Assembly (NCBI GenBank): GCA_020026285.1
Contig: JAHHQS010000002.1
Coordinates: 1 to 64,000 of the forward strand
Direction: 5' to 3'
Length of the DNA: 64,000 nt
From: Parabacteroides sp.
GTDB lineage: Bacteria > Bacteroidota > Bacteroidia > Bacteroidales > Tannerellaceae
Below the pieces are notes generated by a model that worked only from the letters and a program-made list of their open reading frames with translations, was not told the DNA's origin and did not search any database. The position numbers were made by a program, and so were the translations under genes. This document shows, in pieces, positions 11,346 through 23,967 of the stretch. Numbering within the stretch: the first letter of the stretch is position 1; the number at the start of each line of letters is the position of its first letter.

Positions 11346-13649
11346 ATGAAAAATAAGCCTTTATTTATGCTCATTCTTACACTGATTGGTTCAGAGTCTG
11401 TATGGGCTATTGATCCTGTGAATCCAAAAGATACTTTAAGAACTTATAATATCAACGAGATTGTTCTGACTTCTTCCACTAAAGAGACAAATGATTTGGA
11501 TAAACTTCCCGGAGCTGTAAGCGTTTTCTCTCCTTTACAGATCAGAAGCCGACAGATAAATGTATTAAAAGATATCAGTTCTTTTGTCCCTAATTTATAT
11601 ATGCCCGATTACGGAGCTAAGTTGACATCTGCTATCTATCTGCGTGGTATAGGCGCTCGTAGTAGTGGACAATCTATAGGGCTGTATGTCGATAATGTTC
11701 CTTATCTGGATAAAAGTACTTTTGATTTTGAATTGACCGATATTCAGCGTATAGAAGTGCTACGTGGTCCGCAAGGCACTTTGTATGGCAGAAATGCTAT
11801 GGGGGGAATTGTTAACATTTATACAATTTCACCTTTTGACTTTCAAGGAAAAAAAGTTTCTGTGTCAGGTGGTAATTATGGACAATTTAAAGTGAAGGCT
11901 TCTCATTATGGAAAAGTTTCGGATAAATTCGGTTTTACGGCTGGAGTTTATTATGATCGTAACAGTGGGTATTTTACCAACGAATATAATGGCAAAAAGG
12001 CCGATGATGAACAGTCTGTGGGTGGACGTATAAGATTGGAAGGACGTTTCTCTCCGAAATTCAGAATAGCTTTTACAGCAAATGCCGATTACTCCGATCA
12101 GGGAGCTTTCCCGTATGGTTTGTACGATGCTTCAACAGGAAAAGTTGCTCCTGTTAATATTAATGATCCTTCTTCTTATCGTCGTACGATGGCTGCAGGA
12201 AGTTTTCTGTTGGAATATAAGACTGATCACATTCTGTTGAGTAGTACTACCGGTTATCAGTATCTGAATGATAATATGAAGATGGATCAGGATTTCTCTC
12301 CAAAATCAATCTTTACATTGAATCAGAAGCAGAATCAGCATGCTTTCAGTGAAGAAGTTGCTGTGAAAAGTATGACTGATAATAATTATCAGTGGTCTTT
12401 TGGTTTGTATGGTTTCTACAATGATTTGCATACAGAAGGACCGGTAACTTTTAAGGAAGACGGTATTAAAGAGGTCCTTCAGCCGGTATTTGACAAAATC
12501 AAAGAGAATGCCAATAACCCAAAGATGCCTGCACTGAAGATAACAGATAAGGAACTATATATTCCAGGAACATTCGATACTCCTTCATCTGGCGTTGCAC
12601 TTTTCCATCAGTCTACTTATAATAATCTTTTTATCGATGGGTTATCGGTTACAGCCGGGGTGCGTCTTGATTATGAAAAGCAGAAAATCGGATATCAGTC
12701 GGAAGCCAAAATGAATATGTCGGCTGGATTTGGAGATTTATTTATTCCTCTTGAATCGATGTATGGGCCAACAGTGCTGGATGTTCATGCTTCACAAGAT
12801 TTCTGGCAGGCTCTTCCAAAAGTTTCTTTGCGATATGAATGTACCCCTTCAACTTATTCCTATGCATCTGTTTCGAAAGGATATAAGACCGGTGGATATA
12901 ATGTACAGATGTCGGCTGACGTGATGCAGGCTCAGATGAAGTATGATATGATGTCGGCTTTCGCTTCCATGATGCCAAACAAACCGGTTGCTCCAGATCC
13001 GGTAGAAGATGTGGCTGCTTATAAACCGGAGCAGAGCTGGAATTATGAGATTGGTATTCGCAGTGAATTAATTGATGGCCGTTTGAAAGCAGAACTGACC
13101 GGATTCTGGATGGATATTCAGGATTTGCAGATCACTAAATTTGTCAATAGCGGTAATGGACGTGTTCTTGCTAATGCCGGTGAAGCTAGAAGTTTTGGTG
13201 TTGAAGCATCTCTTCAAACGGTGATAACAACTGGTTTGACGGCCGATTTGAATTATGGTTATACCCATGCAACTTTCCGTGATTATAATAATGGCAAGGA
13301 AGATTTTAAAGGAAACTACATACCTTACACACCTCGTCACACTGCAAGTCTTGGATTACATTACAGCAAACCAATCTATGGAAAATGGATTGATCAGCTT
13401 TATGCTTCTGCACAGCTGAATGGTACTGGTAAAATCTTCTGGTCTGAGCGAAATGACATTCATCAGAACTTCTATACAACCCTGAATGCATGTGTGGGTG
13501 TTCGAAAGGGAAAGGTGAACTTTACGGTATGGAGTAGAAATTTGACAAATACGTCATATTCAGCATTCTATTTCGAATCATTTGGAAATCCTTTCATCCA
13601 GAAAGGAAAGCCTTTGCAAGTGGGAGTGGAGTTGTCTCTTGCTTTATAA
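11346..13649 (+). CDS. TonB-dependent outer-membrane receptor
   Basis: This 767-aa receptor is predicted to import a small ligand across the outer membrane with TonB/ExbBD energy. It has a signal peptide (about 22 residues, ending VWA), a plug domain (about 45-165, with RIEVLRGPQGTLYGRNAMGG) and a 22-strand barrel ending in GVELSLAL. It lacks the N-terminal carboxypeptidase-regulatory domain of SusC-type transporters, and no SusD follows. The architecture is that of siderophore or metal-chelate receptors, with some resemblance to the FyuA group. The ligand is not identifiable. It is a single-gene unit divergent from etfB, with an operator-like palindrome at its promoter. Confidence 0.85.
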   Translation: MKNKPLFMLILTLIGSESVWAIDPVNPKDTLRTYNINEIVLTSSTKETNDLDKLPGAVSVFSPLQIRSRQINVLKDISSFVPNLYMPDYGAKLTSAIYLRGIGARSSGQSIGLYVDNVPYLDKSTFDFELTDIQRIEVLRGPQGTLYGRNAMGGIVNIYTISPFDFQGKKVSVSGGNYGQFKVKASHYGKVSDKFGFTAGVYYDRNSGYFTNEYNGKKADDEQSVGGRIRLEGRFSPKFRIAFTANADYSDQGAFPYGLYDASTGKVAPVNINDPSSYRRTMAAGSFLLEYKTDHILLSSTTGYQYLNDNMKMDQDFSPKSIFTLNQKQNQHAFSEEVAVKSMTDNNYQWSFGLYGFYNDLHTEGPVTFKEDGIKEVLQPVFDKIKENANNPKMPALKITDKELYIPGTFDTPSSGVALFHQSTYNNLFIDGLSVTAGVRLDYEKQKIGYQSEAKMNMSAGFGDLFIPLESMYGPTVLDVHASQDFWQALPKVSLRYECTPSTYSYASVSKGYKTGGYNVQMSADVMQAQMKYDMMSAFASMMPNKPVAPDPVEDVAAYKPEQSWNYEIGIRSELIDGRLKAELTGFWMDIQDLQITKFVNSGNGRVLANAGEARSFGVEASLQTVITTGLTADLNYGYTHATFRDYNNGKEDFKGNYIPYTPRHTASLGLHYSKPIYGKWIDQLYASAQLNGTGKIFWSERNDIHQNFYTTLNACVGVRKGKVNFTVWSRNLTNTSYSAFYFESFGNPFIQKGKPLQVGVELSLAL

Positions 13650-13720
13650 CGATCTCCCGATTTTTATACACTTCCTAAGACTCCGAATCAAGGAGATTCA
13701 AGATTAATTGTAAAGAAAAA

Positions 13721-13766
13721 ATTTACCCGGAAAAACGAATATTTTGATTCGTGATCCCGGGTAAAT
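13721..13766 (-). terminator. Terminator of the ATP synthase operon
   Basis: The arms ATTTACCCGG and CCGGGTAAAT (outer 10 bp) plus CGAAT/ATTCG form a long interrupted hairpin. On the minus strand it is followed by TTTTTTC. It sits between the convergent TonB receptor and atpG and may also stop plus-strand transcripts. Confidence 0.75.
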
Positions 13767-13837
13767 AATTGAGCTTTAATTCGGACCGGAAAAAATTCCG
13801 ATCATACTAATGTATTTTCAATCTCCGATACGAAGTC

Positions 13838-14710
13838 TTATGAGTTAATAGTACCACCCATAATATCAAGTAATTCATTTGTAATAGCCTGCTGTCTGGT
13901 TTTGTTATACTGCAATGTTAATTCCTGCAGAAGATCATTTGCATTGTCGTTGGCCGTCTGCATAGCCGTCATTCGGGCAGCATGTTCTGCAGTAAGGGTG
14001 TCGAGAATTGTTGTATAGATCTCCAGATCTAACATTTTGGGAAACAGAGCCTGTTGCAATTCCTCTACAGATGGTTCAAGAATGTAATCGTAGAAGAAAT
14101 TGTCGTTATCAGTTTCTGTCTCTTTTATTTCAACTGCAAAAGGCAGGTATATTTTATGTGTTATCTTTTGCTGTGCGACATTGTGAAAATGGTGATATAA
14201 CAAATCAATCTGATCCACCTGGTTGGTAAGATATAGATTCTGCAAAAACTTGGAGAATTTTGCTGCCTCCTGATAGGTCAGTTTGTCGGCAAGTTGAATA
14301 AATTCATCTTGATATGCATATCCCGCTTTTGATAATTCCTTGGCTATTTTCTTGCCAATAGGGTAGAACAGCAAATTCATGCCTTTGCTGTTGTAAGACT
14401 GAATGAGCTTTTCTAATGATTTCCAGACATTCGCATTATAACTTCCGCACAAGCCGGTATTGGAAGCACAAACAACGATTGCTATGTTTTTTACTTTTGC
14501 GTGTGGACTGAAAGACGTTTTGACTTCAGGCTTGGCCTTTAACAGGCTTTGTAGAATTTCTTCCAGTTGACCGGCATAAGCAAGAGTTTGTTCGGCAATC
14601 GACTGTGTACGGTGCAGTTTGGCAGATGCAACCATTTGCATGGCCGATGTAATCTTCTGCGTACTGTTTATCGAACTGATTCTACCTTTTATCTCTTTCA
14701 GTGATGCCAT
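13838..14710 (-). CDS. atpG: ATP synthase F1 gamma subunit
   Basis: The gamma subunit is the central rotor shaft of F1. The N-terminal coiled-coil start MASLKEIKGRISSINSTQKI and C-terminal helix (AARMTAMQTANDNANDLL, RQQAITNELLDI) are diagnostic. The length of 290 aa is normal. It is the last gene of the operon, 9 bases after atpA. Confidence 0.96.
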   Translation of the reverse strand: MASLKEIKGRISSINSTQKITSAMQMVASAKLHRTQSIAEQTLAYAGQLEEILQSLLKAKPEVKTSFSPHAKVKNIAIVVCASNTGLCGSYNANVWKSLEKLIQSYNSKGMNLLFYPIGKKIAKELSKAGYAYQDEFIQLADKLTYQEAAKFSKFLQNLYLTNQVDQIDLLYHHFHNVAQQKITHKIYLPFAVEIKETETDNDNFFYDYILEPSVEELQQALFPKMLDLEIYTTILDTLTAEHAARMTAMQTANDNANDLLQELTLQYNKTRQQAITNELLDIMGGTINS

Positions 14711-14719
14711 AGCTTTTCA

Positions 14720-16303
14720 TTATTTGTAAGATGATGCAATTTTTTTGGCTGTCTCTTCCAAAATGCCTTTGACTTCATCATTAATAATACCTTTTTTCAA
14801 TATATCCAGAACATCTGTCTGGTGTTCCAGACGTAATGTTTCCAGAAAGACCTGTTCGAATTCCGAAACCTTCTCTAAAGGAACATCTTTCAATAATCCC
14901 TTTGTTCCACAATACAGGATGGCTATCTGGTTTTCGACAGCCATTGGTGAATATTGAGGCTGTATCAGCAGTTTGGTATTCTTACGCCCTTTGTCTATAG
15001 TGAAAGCCGTTACAGGATCCATTTCTCCACTGAACTTGCTGAATGATTCCAGTTCACGGAATTGAGCCTGATCAATTTTCAATGTACCTGCCACTTTTTT
15101 CATCGCTTTCAATTGAGCGTTACCTCCCACACGTGAAACTGATATACCAACGTTGATGGCAGGTCTGTTTCCTTGGTTGAACAAGTCTGTTTCCAGGAAG
15201 ATCTGTCCATCGGTAATAGAAATCACATTGGTAGGGATGTAGGCGGAAACGTCACCGGCCTGTGTCTCAATGATTGGTAGAGCAGTTAGTGAACCACCTC
15301 CTTTGACACGTGATTTCATGCTTGCCGGAAGGTCGTTCATCATGCTGGCTACTTCCTGCTGGTTGATGATCTTTGCAGCACGTTCCAATAGACGGGAATG
15401 AAGATAGAATATATCTCCCGGATATGCTTCACGACCTGACGGTCTGCGTAGAATCAATGAAACTTCACGATAGGCTACAGCCTGTTTTGACAAGTCGTCG
15501 TATACAACCAGTGCATGACGTCCGCTGTCTCGGAAATATTCACCGATAGCGGCTCCGGCAAATGGTGCAAAATATTGCATGGCTGCCGGGTCAGAAGCTG
15601 TGGCGCTGACAACAATCGTATAGTCCATGGCTCCTTTTTCCTGCAAGGTATTGACTAATGAAGCAATAGTTGAACCTTTCTGGCCGATAGCTACATAAAT
15701 ACAATATACAGGTTCCCCTGCTTCGTAGGCTGCACGCTGGTTGATAATGGTATCAATGGCAATGGCAGTCTTTCCTGTCTGACGGTCGCCGATTATTAAT
15801 TCACGTTGTCCGCGTCCGATAGGGATCATGGCATCAATGGCTTTGATACCGGTCTGTAACGGTTCGTTGACAGGCTGGCGGAAGATGACACCAGGAGCCT
15901 TTCTTTCCAAAGGCATTTCGCAAGTCTCGCCTGTAATCTCTCCCTTGCCGTCAAGCGGATTTCCCAAAGGATCGATAACACGTCCGATCATGTTCTCGTT
16001 GACGTTGATAGAAGCGATCTTTCCGGTTCTGGTAACCGTATCTCCTTCCTTGATCAAATCAGTAGGACCTAACAGAACAGCACCTACATTATCTTCTTCC
16101 AGGTTCATAACGATTGCCTCCATTCCGTTGTCGAATCGGAGTAATTCGTTTGCTTCCGCATTGTCCAGTCCGTAGATACGGGCAACACCGTCGCTGACCT
16201 GTAAAACAGTTCCGACTTCTTCCATCTGGATATCTGTATTGATCTTGTCCAGTTCCATACGAAGAATATCAGAAACTTCACTTATTTTTATTCGATCTGT
16301 CAT
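14720..16303 (-). CDS. atpA: ATP synthase F1 alpha subunit
   Basis: This 527-aa non-catalytic nucleotide-binding subunit has a P-loop GDRQTGKT (about residue 172), and the arginine-finger region [10 protein letters not shown] is present. It forms the alpha3beta3 head with AtpD. It is 10 bases after atpH in the same operon. Confidence 0.97.
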   Translation of the reverse strand: MTDRIKISEVSDILRMELDKINTDIQMEEVGTVLQVSDGVARIYGLDNAEANELLRFDNGMEAIVMNLEEDNVGAVLLGPTDLIKEGDTVTRTGKIASINVNENMIGRVIDPLGNPLDGKGEITGETCEMPLERKAPGVIFRQPVNEPLQTGIKAIDAMIPIGRGQRELIIGDRQTGKTAIAIDTIINQRAAYEAGEPVYCIYVAIGQKGSTIASLVNTLQEKGAMDYTIVVSATASDPAAMQYFAPFAGAAIGEYFRDSGRHALVVYDDLSKQAVAYREVSLILRRPSGREAYPGDIFYLHSRLLERAAKIINQQEVASMMNDLPASMKSRVKGGGSLTALPIIETQAGDVSAYIPTNVISITDGQIFLETDLFNQGNRPAINVGISVSRVGGNAQLKAMKKVAGTLKIDQAQFRELESFSKFSGEMDPVTAFTIDKGRKNTKLLIQPQYSPMAVENQIAILYCGTKGLLKDVPLEKVSEFEQVFLETLRLEHQTDVLDILKKGIINDEVKGILEETAKKIASSYK

Positions 16304-16313
16304 ATTCTCTCGA

Positions 16314-16856
16314 TTATTTACTTTGCAGTAACTGCTTGCGGATACGTTTCAGCTGGGAAGCATAACTTGCGTCCAGTCTGTAATTTCCAATTTCAAGGCA
16401 GAAACCACCAATTAATTCAGGTTTGACTTCTCCGGAAAATTCGATGATATCTCCTGTTTCCTTCTGAAGTTTATCAATCAGGTGCTTTTGAGTATCTTCA
16501 AGAATCTCTTTCGCTGAACTGAATTTGATTCTTGTGATTTTCTTGTCTTTCCGATACAGCGTGATGTAGTTGTATGCGATGAACGACAAGGAATCTTCCC
16601 GTTTATGATTCAGCACCATCTGAATAAAACGTTTATATAAATCGCAGACTTGTCCACCTCCGGCCTGTAGCAATAAAGAGTTCTTCTGTTCTCTATTGAC
16701 CAGCGGATTTTGTAAAGCCTCTTTCAATTCAGGAGCGAGCTTGAAACTCTGCAAAAGCATTTTCATATCGTTATACACAGGTGTCTCCTGATCAGCCTTT
16801 TTAGCTGAATCGAAAAGAGCTCTGGCATATCTTGATGAAATAGTTCCTAAATCCAT
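16314..16856 (-). CDS. atpH: ATP synthase F1 delta subunit
   Basis: This 180-aa stator subunit links F1 to the peripheral b stalk. The N-terminus ([15 protein letters not shown]) and the C-terminal segment [20 protein letters not shown] are typical of the family. It lies between atpF and atpA with 3- and 10-base gaps. Confidence 0.95.
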   Translation of the reverse strand: MDLGTISSRYARALFDSAKKADQETPVYNDMKMLLQSFKLAPELKEALQNPLVNREQKNSLLLQAGGGQVCDLYKRFIQMVLNHKREDSLSFIAYNYITLYRKDKKITRIKFSSAKEILEDTQKHLIDKLQKETGDIIEFSGEVKPELIGGFCLEIGNYRLDASYASQLKRIRKQLLQSK

Positions 16857-16859
16857 AAT

Positions 16860-17360
16860 TTACGATTTCTTGAATGACACTTCATCGAGCATTTTGTTGA
16901 TGATAGCTTCCTGGGCATTATCTCTAGCAATTTTGTCTTTTAATACTTTTTCGGCAACGTCGATTGACAGATTGACGATTTCAGTACGGATATCTCTGAT
17001 TGCTTTTTCCTTTTCTTCCTGGATGAGGCGGGTTGCTTCTTCCAATTGTTTGTGAGTCTCGGCTGCCGCTTTCTGATGAGCTACATCAATAATATGTTCT
17101 TTTTCTTTTAAAGCTTCTTGCAGAATGGCATTTTGCTTTTCTTTCGCTTCTGCAATGATTTTCTCACCTTCAAGTTGGATATTCGCAAGTTGTTCATTAG
17201 CCTTGCGAGCCGTTTCCAATGAATCTTCTATAAAAGCTTTCCGATCTTCAATTGCTTTTATAATAATCGGAAAGCCATATTTGGAGAGAATAATCAGAAC
17301 AATACCGAACGAAAGAACCATCCAGAACAGAAGCCCTGAATCCGGCGTTAGTAATGACAT
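16860..17360 (-). CDS. atpF: ATP synthase Fo b subunit
   Basis: This 166-aa peripheral stalk subunit has one N-terminal membrane helix (about residues 8-28, LLFWMVLSFGIVLIILSKYG) followed by a long charged coiled coil to the C-terminus. It sits between atpE and atpH. Confidence 0.95.
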   Translation of the reverse strand: MSLLTPDSGLLFWMVLSFGIVLIILSKYGFPIIIKAIEDRKAFIEDSLETARKANEQLANIQLEGEKIIAEAKEKQNAILQEALKEKEHIIDVAHQKAAAETHKQLEEATRLIQEEKEKAIRDIRTEIVNLSIDVAEKVLKDKIARDNAQEAIINKMLDEVSFKKS

Positions 17361-17375
17361 ATTCTATTCGTTTTA

Positions 17376-17624
17376 TTAGTTTAATCCAAGGAAACAAACA
17401 ACAATAGCGAACAAGGCAACACCTTCAATCAAGGCACCCATGATCAACATGGAAGTACGGATATCGCCTGCTGCAGATGGCTGTCTGCCGATTGCTTCTA
17501 CTGCAGATTTACCGATTAATCCGATACCGATACCTGCTCCGATTACGGCGATACCTGCTCCGATTGTTGCACCTAATTTTCCAATACCAACTGTAGCTGC
17601 TTGTAATAAAATTGTTGATAACAT
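17376..17624 (-). CDS. atpE: ATP synthase Fo c subunit (proteolipid)
   Basis: This 82-aa rotor-ring proteolipid has two membrane helices joined by the conserved loop GRQPSAAGDI. The ion-binding carboxylate is Glu67 (GALIEGVA). The Na+-type ligands of Ilyobacter and Propionigenium c subunits are absent: the helix-1 Gln position is Ile34 and the Ser after the Glu is Gly68. The ring is therefore predicted to carry protons (inference from known ligand sets). Confidence 0.96.
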   Translation of the reverse strand: MLSTILLQAATVGIGKLGATIGAGIAVIGAGIGIGLIGKSAVEAIGRQPSAAGDIRTSMLIMGALIEGVALFAIVVCFLGLN

Positions 17625-17672
17625 AGTCTTAAATTTTTTAATTATTATTGTTTTATTTTGTCGTCATATTGT

Positions 17673-18713
17673 TTACTCCTTGACTTGTGCCAGTCCGATA
17701 AAGCTAGCTGAAAGGAGTGTGAAAATGTAAGCTTGCAGACAAGCAACAAAGAGTTCCAGGCAATTCATGAATACACAGAATGCGACGGAAAGAACAGTCA
17801 TACTGTAATTGATTGTAACCCCCATTGAGACTGTCATGAAAATCAAACAGGTCAATGCCAGAATCACTGTGTGTCCGGCCATGATGTTTGCAAACAATCG
17901 GATCATCAAGGCAAAAGGCTTGGTCAATATACCGATGAATTCAACAAAAGGCATGATTGGCAGCGGGCACTTCAGATAAATTGGAACCTTTGGCCAGAAA
18001 ATGTCTTTCCAATATTCTTTAGAACCAAACAGATTGATTGCTAAGAATGTACATACAGCCAATGTCATGGTGACTGTGATGTTTCCTGTCAGATTTGCTC
18101 CTCCGGGGAAAATAGGAATAAGACCCAGAAAGTTGTTTGTCAAGATGAAGAAAAACAATGTCAGCAGGTATGGATAGAATTTAGTATAAGCTTCACCTGC
18201 ATTCTTTTTAATGACATCATCATAGATATAATAAACAACCATCTCCATCATTCCAACAAAACCTCCGGGTGCTTCGCCTGGATGTTTCTGATACCATCTT
18301 GCTGTTTTTAAGATGATGAACAGAACAAGGAAACAGCTTAACAACAAACCGCATACGTCTTTCGTCATGGAAATGTCTATGGGTCTGCTGATTTCTCCGT
18401 TTGATAAAGTTTCAATGATTTTACCAGAGTATTCGCCTTCCTGTGCGATAGAGAATCCCTGGTAGCTGTTTCCTTCATTCAGTTTGGATGAGAGGAAAAT
18501 ATGCCAGCCGCTTTCTTCTCCTTTAACGATAACAGGCAGGGGAATGACAAGTTCTGTTTCTCCAACTTTGGTAATATGCCAGCTGTAGGAATCTCCTAAA
18601 TGTGAAAAGACGACATCCTGAACGCTGAAGTCTTCAGCTTTTAACTGAAAACTGCTTAGCAAAAGGATGAATGCCAATATACATCCTGAAAATTTATTGA
18701 TTACATTGTTCAT
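17673..18713 (-). CDS. atpB: ATP synthase Fo a subunit with N-terminal extension
   Basis: This 346-aa proton-channel subunit carries the essential Arg in MIRLFANIMAGHTV near the C-terminal helices. It is about 75-100 residues longer than E. coli AtpB because of a signal peptide (ending LKA, about residue 26) and a roughly 90-residue soluble segment before the first membrane helix. This extension is seen in Bacteroidota a subunits. The start overlaps the 3' end of the upstream membrane-protein gene by 20 bases. Confidence 0.94.
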   Translation of the reverse strand: MNNVINKFSGCILAFILLLSSFQLKAEDFSVQDVVFSHLGDSYSWHITKVGETELVIPLPVIVKGEESGWHIFLSSKLNEGNSYQGFSIAQEGEYSGKIIETLSNGEISRPIDISMTKDVCGLLLSCFLVLFIILKTARWYQKHPGEAPGGFVGMMEMVVYYIYDDVIKKNAGEAYTKFYPYLLTLFFFILTNNFLGLIPIFPGGANLTGNITVTMTLAVCTFLAINLFGSKEYWKDIFWPKVPIYLKCPLPIMPFVEFIGILTKPFALMIRLFANIMAGHTVILALTCLIFMTVSMGVTINYSMTVLSVAFCVFMNCLELFVACLQAYIFTLLSASFIGLAQVKE

Positions 18714-19122
18714 TTTTTTCTCGTTTTTCTCTGTTCATTCTTTTCTTTTCATACAAATAGATTGTGTATACCTCTAATATGAGATAAATGAAATAGAATA
18801 ACATGAGGGTAATTCCAAAAGAGGTAATATGAGTTCCTATAAACTGTACGTATAAAATGAGAAATAGGCAGGCCAGCATGAATTTACTCAGCCGGACAAG
18901 CATATAAGTCGTAACAGATACGTCTCCTTTCTTTTTTCGAACGCGATCCAGGAAGAAAACCATCAAAATGGCTACAATCCAGTAGAAACATGGGATTGAC
19001 GGGAACCATTCAAAATAATACTGAGGCCAGAATTCATGGAGCAAGCCTCCTGTTATCACTCCTACAATCACATTGATCAGGGTGATAAGTCCATAAAGTC
19101 TGAATTTTAGTTTTGAACTCAT
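18694..19122 (-). CDS. Small membrane protein of the atp operon
   Basis: This protein of about 142 aa has roughly four hydrophobic segments and a basic tail (KKRMNREKREKNEQ). It occupies the slot where other bacteria have atpI/atpZ, between atpC and atpB, so a role in Fo assembly or c-ring insertion is plausible but not shown by sequence similarity I can recognise. The ATG at 19122 is chosen, 7 bases after atpC. A GTG at 19143 would overlap atpC. Its 3' end overlaps atpB. Confidence 0.8.
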   Translation of the reverse strand: MSSKLKFRLYGLITLINVIVGVITGGLLHEFWPQYYFEWFPSIPCFYWIVAILMVFFLDRVRKKKGDVSVTTYMLVRLSKFMLACLFLILYVQFIGTHITSFGITLMLFYFIYLILEVYTIYLYEKKRMNREKREKNEQCNQ

Positions 19123-19129
19123 ATTATAA

Positions 19130-19366
19130 TCATTTTTCGACACAGACAGTCAGCACGTCGTTTTGAATTTTGACAAAACCTCCGTCAATGTCAAGTTTAA
19201 ACTGTTTACCAGCTGCAACATAAAGAATCTCTCCCTTTTGAAGAGCTGTTATCAAAGGAGCATGATGGGGCAGTACATCAAAAGATCCAGCAATACCCGG
19301 GAAAGATGCACTTTCCGTCTCTCCTTCATATAAGACCTTTTCAGGAGTAATGATTTTTATTTTCAT
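19130..19366 (-). CDS. atpC: ATP synthase F1 epsilon subunit (short form)
   Basis: This 78-aa protein has only the N-terminal beta-sandwich of epsilon (ITPEKVLYEGETESASFPG, FDVLPHHAPLITAL). The C-terminal two-helix domain that inhibits ATP hydrolysis in E. coli (139 aa) is missing. The short form occurs in Bacteroidota. It is 1 base after atpD. Confidence 0.93.
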   Translation of the reverse strand: MKIKIITPEKVLYEGETESASFPGIAGSFDVLPHHAPLITALQKGEILYVAAGKQFKLDIDGGFVKIQNDVLTVCVEK

Positions 19367-19367
19367 G

Positions 19368-21598
<2,231 letters not shown>

Positions 21599-22789
21599 AT
21601 GTCAAAAGTTTTAATTATTGGTGCCGGTGGTGTTGGTACCGTTGTTGCTCATAAAGTCGCAAAAAATGAGATCTTTACCGATATTATGTTAGCAAGCCGT
21701 ACAAAATCAAAATGTGATCAGATTGCGGCTTCAATTGGCGGTAACCGTATCCAGACAGCTCAGGTAGATGCGGATAGTGTTAAAGATCTGGTTGCCTTGA
21801 TGCGTTCTTTCCAGCCAGATATTGTTATTAATGTCGCTTTACCTTATCAGGATCTGACAATCATGGATGCTTGTTTGGAATGTGGCGTTAATTATTTGGA
21901 TACAGCAAACTATGAACCGAAGGATGAGGCTCATTTTGAATATAGCTGGCAGTGGGCTTATCAGGACAGATTTAAAGAAAAAGGGCTGACTGCTATCTTA
22001 GGTTGTGGCTTTGATCCGGGTGTTTCTGCTATCTTTACGGCTTATGCAGCCAAACATCATTTTGATGAAATCCATTATCTGGATATCGTAGACTGCAATG
22101 CCGGTAATCATGGTAAGGCTTTTGCTACAAACTTCAATCCGGAAATTAATATCCGCGAGATTACTCAGAACGGACGTTATTATGAAAACGGACAATGGGT
22201 GAAGACTGGTCCTTTGGAAATACACAAGACTCTGACTTATCCTAATATTGGTGAAAGAGAATCTTATTTATTGTATCACGAAGAATTGGAATCGCTGGTT
22301 AAGAATTTGCCAACTATCAAACGTGCTCGTTTCTGGATGACTTTCGGACAGGAATATCTGACTCACCTGCGTGTAATCCAGAATATTGGTATGGCTCGTA
22401 TTGACGAGGTGGAATACAATGGTGTGAAGATTGTTCCATTACAGTTCCTGAAGGCTGTGTTGCCTGATCCTAAATCATTGGGTGCAAACTATCACGGACA
22501 GACTTCTATCGGCTGCCGTATTCGTGGCATCAAAGATGGTAAGGAAAGAACATATTACATATATAATAATTGCGATCACGAACAGGCATTCAAAGAAACC
22601 GGAACACAGGCTGTAAGCTATACGACTGGTGTTCCTGCAGCTCTGGGTGCAGCAATGTTTGCACGCGGCTTGTGGAAAGGTGCCGGTGTATATAATGTAG
22701 AACAGTTCGATCCGGATCCATTCTTGGCTGAACTGGGCGAACAGGGTCTGCCTTGGGTTGAAAAGTTTGATCTTGATCTGGAAGTATGA
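21599..22789 (+). CDS. Carboxynorspermidine synthase (saccharopine dehydrogenase family)
   Basis: This 396-aa NAD(P)H-dependent enzyme is expected to condense aspartate semialdehyde with putrescine to carboxyspermidine (or with diaminopropane to carboxynorspermidine). The N-terminal Rossmann motif is GAGGVGTVVAHKVA (residues 8-21), followed by the saccharopine dehydrogenase domain (GCGFDPGVSAIFTAYAAKH). The assignment as a polyamine rather than lysine enzyme comes from coupling to the decarboxylase gene: its stop overlaps that ATG by 4 bases (ATGA). This is the known alternative spermidine route of gut Bacteroidota. Confidence 0.9.
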   Translation: MSKVLIIGAGGVGTVVAHKVAKNEIFTDIMLASRTKSKCDQIAASIGGNRIQTAQVDADSVKDLVALMRSFQPDIVINVALPYQDLTIMDACLECGVNYLDTANYEPKDEAHFEYSWQWAYQDRFKEKGLTAILGCGFDPGVSAIFTAYAAKHHFDEIHYLDIVDCNAGNHGKAFATNFNPEINIREITQNGRYYENGQWVKTGPLEIHKTLTYPNIGERESYLLYHEELESLVKNLPTIKRARFWMTFGQEYLTHLRVIQNIGMARIDEVEYNGVKIVPLQFLKAVLPDPKSLGANYHGQTSIGCRIRGIKDGKERTYYIYNNCDHEQAFKETGTQAVSYTTGVPAALGAAMFARGLWKGAGVYNVEQFDPDPFLAELGEQGLPWVEKFDLDLEV

Positions 22790-23949
22790 TCGATAAAGAC
22801 ATATTGCTGAACGAATGGGATTTCTCTTCTGTCCCTTCTCCTTGTTATGTGCTGCACGAAGGTATGCTGGCTGCAAACATGGAGGTGATTGACAAGGTCA
22901 GAAAGGCTACTCAGGCTGAAATTATTGTCGCTCTGAAAGCCAATGCCATGTGGAGTATTTTCCCTGAGTTGAAAAAACATTCCGATGGTGCTACTGCCAG
23001 TTCGCTGGCAGAGGCCCGTCTCGTATTTGAGGAATATGGACAGAAAACTCATACTTATGCTCCTGTTTATACAGAACAGGAGATTGATGAGATCTTGAGC
23101 TATAGCAGCCATATTACTTTTAATTCTCTGACTCAGTATGCCCGTTATGCCAGAAAGGCTCATGCAGCCGGAGTGTCTTGTGGTCTGCGTGTGAATCCTG
23201 AATATTCAACGGTGGAGACGGATCTGTACAATCCCTGTGACCGTGGTTCCCGCCTGGGAATTCTGTCAGAAGACTTGAAGGAATTGCCTGAAGGTATTGA
23301 AGGGCTGCATTTCCATTCGCTGTGCGAATCACGCCCCGATGATCTGGAGAAGACACTGGAGGCTGTCGAAAAGCGTTTCGGTCGTTTCTTCCATCAGATT
23401 AAATGGCTGAACATGGGAGGCGGGCATCTGATGACTCATGTCGATTATGATGAGAGCGAATTGATTCGTATTTTGAACAGTCTGCAGTCCAGATATCCGC
23501 ATCTGCGAATCATTCTGGAGCCGGGAAGTGCCTTTACCTGGGATACCGGTTGTCTGGTGGCAACCGTAGAGGACAAGGTCTGCAACGGAGGAACAAACAC
23601 CATGATGCTGAATGTATCGTTTGCCTGCCACATGCCCGATTGTTTGGAAATGCCATACAAACCAACTATTTTGGGTGCACACGAACCTGAAGAAGGAGAG
23701 AAGCGATGGAGAATGGGTGGAAACAGTTGTCTGGCCGGAGACTTTTATGGCGACTGGTCGTTCGATGAAGGCAAGGAACCGGAAATAGGAGACAAGATCG
23801 TTTTCCGCGATATGATTCATTATACCATGGTAAAAACAACCATGTTTAATGGTGTGACTCATCCTTCTATCGGAATATGGAACCCGAAGACCGGTTTCCG
23901 ATTAGTCCGTAAGTTCGGTTACGAAGATTACAGGAACCGAATGTCCTGA
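22786..23949 (+). CDS. nspC: Carboxynorspermidine decarboxylase
   Basis: This 387-aa PLP enzyme of the alanine racemase-fold decarboxylases removes the carboxyl group from carboxyspermidine/carboxynorspermidine to make spermidine/norspermidine. The PLP lysine is about residue 51 in VALKANAMW. The substrate-binding motifs HFHSLCES, NMGGGH, EPGSAF and SCLAGDFYGD are in family order. It is translationally coupled to the synthase and followed by a hairpin terminator. Confidence 0.93.
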   Translation: MIDKDILLNEWDFSSVPSPCYVLHEGMLAANMEVIDKVRKATQAEIIVALKANAMWSIFPELKKHSDGATASSLAEARLVFEEYGQKTHTYAPVYTEQEIDEILSYSSHITFNSLTQYARYARKAHAAGVSCGLRVNPEYSTVETDLYNPCDRGSRLGILSEDLKELPEGIEGLHFHSLCESRPDDLEKTLEAVEKRFGRFFHQIKWLNMGGGHLMTHVDYDESELIRILNSLQSRYPHLRIILEPGSAFTWDTGCLVATVEDKVCNGGTNTMMLNVSFACHMPDCLEMPYKPTILGAHEPEEGEKRWRMGGNSCLAGDFYGDWSFDEGKEPEIGDKIVFRDMIHYTMVKTTMFNGVTHPSIGIWNPKTGFRLVRKFGYEDYRNRMS

Positions 23950-23967
23950 TCATTATAAAATGGAATG

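Noticed and set aside
11346..13649. SusC-type polysaccharide transporter
   Set aside because: There is no N-terminal carboxypeptidase-regulatory domain and no SusD partner. The architecture fits a small-ligand TonB receptor.
21599..22789. Lysine biosynthesis saccharopine dehydrogenase
   Set aside because: The family fold fits, but coupling with a carboxynorspermidine decarboxylase gene points to polyamine synthesis.
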